Of a stretch of 64,000 bases of DNA, positions 63,245 through 64,000 are shown piece after piece (the first letter of the stretch is position 1; every line of letters starts with the position of its first letter). Origin of the DNA: Adiantum capillus-veneris (taxonomy: Eukaryota; Streptophyta; Polypodiopsida; Polypodiales; Pteridaceae). Made by a program: the position numbers and the translations under genes. A model generated the notes under the pieces. The model was not told where the DNA came from and made no database searches. It was given only the letters and a program-made list of their open reading frames with translations. The stretch lies in the NCBI GenBank assembly GCA_014529385.2, contig CM043961.1, positions 15,850,478-15,914,477 of the forward strand, in the 5' to 3' direction.

Positions 63245-64000
63245 TCCCTAAATCTTTGAACCACGGTTTTGTTGTCATAAAGAACAAGAGTGTGTAGGAT
63301 TCCAAAAACAGTGGTCTTCTTCTTATTGACACCCTTGACTTGGATGGTGCTTGTGGATAGGGGTGGTTTTCCTAGCGACACCAAACTCCATAGGATAACA
63401 AATTATGTTGAGCTCTTGTATCCAACAATGCGTTATATAGTACTCTCCCATATAGGCTATTCAATTCAATTGGATATCGTAGAGGTGGCTCAAACTCCAA
63501 TGAATTATCATCAGTGTCTTTAAAAACCGCTTCCGTGATTCCCAGATTAGCCTCTCGTTGGCATCTAAGACGTTGTTGTCTTTGTCAAGCCTCAACTCTT
63601 GCTTGGATCTTTTTAAGCTCTGCATGTTCTTTGGCTGCTTTCTTTTGATGGATGGCTTGTAACTCTTCTTGGCTTAGAGGATCATAGTACCTTTTGAATT
63701 TACTCCCATTGAGGAATCCAATAGTTTCATCTCCATCTAGAGTCTCCACATGAATGGTACCTTGCGGGGTAATTTCATACACTCAATATGGTTCTTTTCC
63801 CGTATATTTTAACTTTTTCTTTTTGTTACGCACTCCATACATAAGGACTTTATCACCAACATTGATATTTTTGTTCTTTAGATGACGGTCAAACCATTTC
63901 TTCCTTCTATCTTTCTCCACAAGTGCATTTTGCACAGCCAATTGTCTTTCTTCATCTAACCTCTCAAGGACGTATAAGCGCTCAACTAAAGGGTTACCAT
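63245..64000 (-). pseudogene. Element C: integrase C-terminus joined to PR2, third relative of A
   Basis: On the minus strand from the window edge: L-D-E-E-R-Q-L-A-V...K-K-W-F-D-R-H-L-K-N-K-N-I-N-V-G-D-K-V-L-M-Y, the gypsy integrase tail, with a stop at 63,783. Then come L-D-G-D-E-T...K-F-K-R-Y-Y-D-P-L-S-Q-E-E-L-Q (A: V-K-K-Y-L-L-P-L-T-Q-D-M-L), a helical Lys/Glu stretch and a stop. In the same frame follows Y-N-A-L-L-D-T-R-A-Q-H-N-L-L-S (about 63,380-63,430), aligning with A's PR2 active site A-L-L-D-S-G-A-Q-A-N-L-L-S, but with D-T-R-A. After a frame change T-T-V-F-G-I-L-H-T-L matches A's K-T-V-G-C-T-V-L-H-I. The copy is inactive and continues beyond the window. Confidence 0.75.

Overview
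The window looks like gene-poor, retrotransposon-rich nuclear DNA from a plant with a large genome. Evidence: PBS sites that match plant tRNA-Asp and tRNA-iMet 3' ends, plant-type Ty3/gypsy and Ty1/copia polyproteins, GT...AG-type splice signals in one relic, and many long (GA)n/(CT)n microsatellites. A seed-free vascular plant (fern or lycophyte) is my best guess from the flavour of the elements, with conifer as an alternative; the sequence alone does not settle it. I see no bacterial, organellar, rRNA or tRNA gene, and no convincing intact host gene.

Layout. 1-3.7 kb: a 45-bp tandem repeat, a decayed copia copy and simple repeats. 3,710-28,052: one very large Ty3/gypsy-type LTR element (24,343 bp, called A here) with ~950-bp LTRs about 99% identical and a perfect 5-bp target duplication (CACAT). 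Nested inside its pol is a complete 5,278-bp copia element (10,459-15,736; target duplication TTGAA). 28-37.7 kb: intergenic DNA with MITE-like ends, a coiled-coil-coding minisatellite, a decayed repetitive gene family and AT-rich degenerate repeats. 37,735-45,438: a 7,704-bp non-autonomous LTR element on the minus strand (791-bp LTRs, target duplication TTATG) with no pol but a duplicated unrecognised protein domain. 45.4-48.4 kb: a coding relic with an intron, repeats and microsatellites. 48.4-54.3 kb: a decayed, partly deleted relative of A (called B). 54.4-55.7 kb: a chromovirus-type gypsy deletion derivative. 57-58.2 kb: a second copy of the decayed gene family. 59-61 kb: a TIR element and a second decayed copia copy. 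63.2-64 kb: a third relative of A (called C), minus strand, cut by the window edge.

The most interesting system is the A/B/C gypsy lineage. In A, pol reads PR-RT-RNase H-integrase, then continues in the same frame, past one TGA, into a second aspartic protease (PR2) with W-I-P-K-type repeats. The integrase carries two tandem H2C2 zinc modules with identical spacing (H-X6-H-X30-C-X2-C) and a period of exactly 126 residues. After PR2 there is an internal polypurine tract identical over 12 nt to the 3' polypurine tract. Downstream comes a second leader whose 22-bp palindromes repeat the spacing of the gag leader almost to the base, ending 167-168 nt before the start codon of either gag or a third ORF (ORF3, ~1,090 codons). 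B keeps the double zinc module, PR2, an internal polypurine tract, a leader with a different palindrome, and ORF3. C keeps the integrase-PR2 join. This reads as an element family built from two leader-ORF-PPT units inside a single pair of LTRs.

All frame breaks in A and in the nested copia are single-base losses plus a few in-frame stops, so these copies are probably defective as sequenced, unless some breaks are sequencing errors or programmed frameshifts.
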